A DNA stretch of 64,000 nt, taken from NCBI RefSeq assembly GCF_006539565.1, contig NZ_BJNG01000016.1, positions 1 to 64,000 of the forward strand, read 5' to 3'. The DNA comes from Pseudonocardia hydrocarbonoxydans. GTDB taxonomy: Bacteria; Actinomycetota; Actinomycetes; Mycobacteriales; Pseudonocardiaceae. The notes below the pieces were generated by a model that saw nothing but the letters and a program-made list of their open reading frames with translations, was not told the origin of the DNA and made no database searches. Made by a program: the position numbers and the translations under genes. Positions 62,837 through 64,000 of this stretch are shown piece by piece (positions within the stretch are counted from its first letter, which is position 1; every line of letters begins with the position of its first letter).

Positions 62837-63691
62837 TTATTCCTGTGACCGCTCCAGGGCCGCGGACACCGACGCCGCCGCCCTCCGGACACTCTGCACG
62901 ACCGCGACCTTGCGCGCTCCGAGCACGCGCGAGGTCCCGCCGACCACGGAGATCGCCGCGACGGCCACCGTCCGCTCGCCGCGGCGCAGCACGATCGGCG
63001 CCGCGATCGACGACATCCCCATCGTGTGCTCCTCGCGCGAGGCCGCGTAGCCGTCGACGAGCACCTGGTGCAGCACCTGCCGGTACCGGTTCGGGTCGAC
63101 GATGGTGAACGGCGTGCGCCGCACGAACCCGCGGTCCAGGATCGCCTGCGCCATCGACGGGTTGTACGCCGCGATCGCCTTCGCCGAGCTGGACGAGTGC
63201 CCCGGCCCGCGGCGGTAGAGCTCGGTGTGGAACAGCGTGCCCGCGCCGCTGGCCTCCAGCCGGTCGACGAACAGCACGTCGGCGCCCACCGGCACCGCGA
63301 GCTGGGCGGTCTCGCGCAGCACCTCCCGCAGCTCACCGAGCACCGGCAGGGCCAGCTCGCGCAGCATCAGCCGGTCGACGGCCAGCTGCCCGATCTCGAA
63401 CAGTCGCAGGCCCAGCCGGTAACGCCCGGCGCGCGAGCGCTCCAGCATCCCCGACGCCGCCAGCGCGGCCAGCATCCGCGACGCCGTGCTCTTCGCGACG
63501 CCCAGCTCCGCCGCCACCCGCGTGGCGCCCAGCTCCCGTTCCCGCTCGAAGCAGCCGAGCACGGCCATCGCTATGGACACCGAGCGCAGCGGGCCGTCGC
63601 CCACCGCGTCGCCGTCGACCTCCGGGACCGGGACCTCGGGCGCGAGCGCGGCCGGGTCCAGGATCGCCTCGTCGAGATCCAGGATCGTCAT
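62837..63691 (-). CDS. IclR-family transcriptional regulator
   Basis: 284 residues. After an acidic 35-residue start the winged HTH reads RSVSIAMAVLGCFERERELG, then VAAELGVAKSTASRMLAALA and SGMLERSRAGRYRLGLRLFE. The effector domain has LPVLGELREVLRETAQLAVP and VGADVLFVDRLEASGAGTLF. It lies 8 bp upstream of the oxidoreductase gene on the same strand, so they form an operon. Local activation or repression by a 2-oxoacid or aromatic acid is likely. Confidence 0.9.
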   Translation of the reverse strand: MTILDLDEAILDPAALAPEVPVPEVDGDAVGDGPLRSVSIAMAVLGCFERERELGATRVAAELGVAKSTASRMLAALAASGMLERSRAGRYRLGLRLFEIGQLAVDRLMLRELALPVLGELREVLRETAQLAVPVGADVLFVDRLEASGAGTLFHTELYRRGPGHSSSSAKAIAAYNPSMAQAILDRGFVRRTPFTIVDPNRYRQVLHQVLVDGYAASREEHTMGMSSIAAPIVLRRGERTVAVAAISVVGGTSRVLGARKVAVVQSVRRAAASVSAALERSQE

Positions 63692-63701
63692 CTGCCCAGG
63701 G

Positions 63702-63738
63702 CTCCCACCGTCACGACTCCCACCGTCACGACTCCCAC
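63702..63738. repeat. 15-bp tandem repeat across the histidine phosphatase stop codon
   Basis: CTCCCACCGTCACGA occurs at 63702-63716 and 63717-63731 and is followed by the start of a third copy (CTCCCACTG). On the minus strand each full unit contains TGA in the gene's frame, because 15 bp equals five codons. Confidence 0.75.
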
Positions 63739-64000
63739 TGCGGGAACTCGTCCGGCGGCGGCACGTTCACCTCGGTGACCCGGTTGCGGTAGGACACGAA
63801 CGCGGTCTGCCCGCCCTCGCGCAGCTTCACCCGGATCTCCTCGGTGTTGAGCGGCTCGCCCGGGTCGTAACCGTGCGCCCAGGTGGCGAACGCGCGCATC
63901 GGCCCGGAGTGGGTGGCCGCGAGGATCCGCTGGTCGCCCGGGTTCTCCGCGATGAGCCGGTGGAACCCGCGCCAGAACCGGCGCACGCACAGCGCGGGCG
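63726..64000 (-). CDS. Histidine phosphatase-superfamily protein, C-terminal part
   Basis: The last 90 or so residues of a gene that enters from the right edge. RRFWRGFHRLIAENPGDQRI and LAATHSGPMRAFATWAHGYD match the end of phosphoglycerate-mutase-like phosphatases, with the second catalytic His in ATHSGPMRAF. The tail TAFVSYRNRVTEVNVPPPDE resembles the usual closing strands. The RHG nucleophile motif lies outside the window. Its stop is in a 15-bp tandem repeat, 34 bp before the IclR start. Confidence 0.7.
   Translation of the reverse strand, partial: PALCVRRFWRGFHRLIAENPGDQRILAATHSGPMRAFATWAHGYDPGEPLNTEEIRVKLREGGQTAFVSYRNRVTEVNVPPPDEFPQWES

Overview
The window is very GC-rich chromosomal DNA from an actinobacterium. 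Three things support this: mycothione reductase and a mycothiol-dependent maleylpyruvate isomerase-type enzyme, GlnE with a DtxR/IdeR-type metal regulator, and frequent GTG starts with 4-nt ATGA/GTGA gene overlaps. A Pseudonocardia-like member of the Pseudonocardiaceae is my best guess; this rests on gene content and style and was not tested by any search. No rRNA, tRNA or CRISPR array was seen.

Layout. 1-3.1 kb: a DJ-1/PfpI-like gene cut by the window edge, an AraC regulator, and an ECF sigma factor overlapping a membrane protein. 3.3-6.0 kb: a translationally coupled cassette (HTH protein, integrase-like protein, TniB/TnsC-type ATPase remnant) that abuts a flavoprotein gene broken after about 150 codons. 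This is the clearest scar of a mobile or rearranged segment. 6.4-9 kb: a HAD hydrolase, then a second ECF sigma/zinc-finger anti-sigma pair and small genes. 9-15.2 kb: mycothione reductase, a polytopic membrane protein, two paired acyl-CoA dehydrogenases and an RNase H with a Cys/His-rich N-terminus.

15.2-22.5 kb: a five-gene catabolic operon (CaiB-type CoA-transferase, citrate-synthase-like lyase, hydroxyquinol-type intradiol dioxygenase, MDR oxidoreductase, MetE-like methyltransferase), its likely IclR regulator and a divergent amidohydrolase. CGGAC/GTCCG dyads lie in front of the operon and between the regulator and the amidohydrolase. 24.1-30.7 kb: a six-gene operon joining a molybdenum hydroxylase large subunit to PxpA, a biotin carrier, a biotin carboxylase, PxpB and PxpC. 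I read it as possible oxidation of an N-heterocycle to a lactam followed by ATP/biotin-dependent opening.

30.7-44.4 kb: housekeeping and accessory genes, including GlcG/HbpS, a deazaflavin-dependent reductase, an M50 peptidase with a divergent MerR gene and a textbook MerR promoter, LysE, GlnE, a glutamate-cysteine ligase, an RNB nuclease, a gentisate-type lower pathway (FAH and maleylpyruvate isomerase) and a MarR/MFS pair. 44.4-58 kb: a second lone molybdenum hydroxylase large subunit, class I fumarase, an acyltransferase/deacetylase/sulfurtransferase operon, an IdeR-like regulator, GalE, a DUF4192 protein and SthA. 58-64 kb: an M23 peptidase, a very large indolepyruvate:ferredoxin oxidoreductase-type protein, another IclR regulator and a histidine phosphatase fragment.

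Two sequence-level patterns run through the window. Every convergent gene junction longer than 100 bp (four of four) is filled with locus-specific GC-rich repeats and long inverted repeats. Separately, three genes carry short direct duplications exactly across or at their stop codons.
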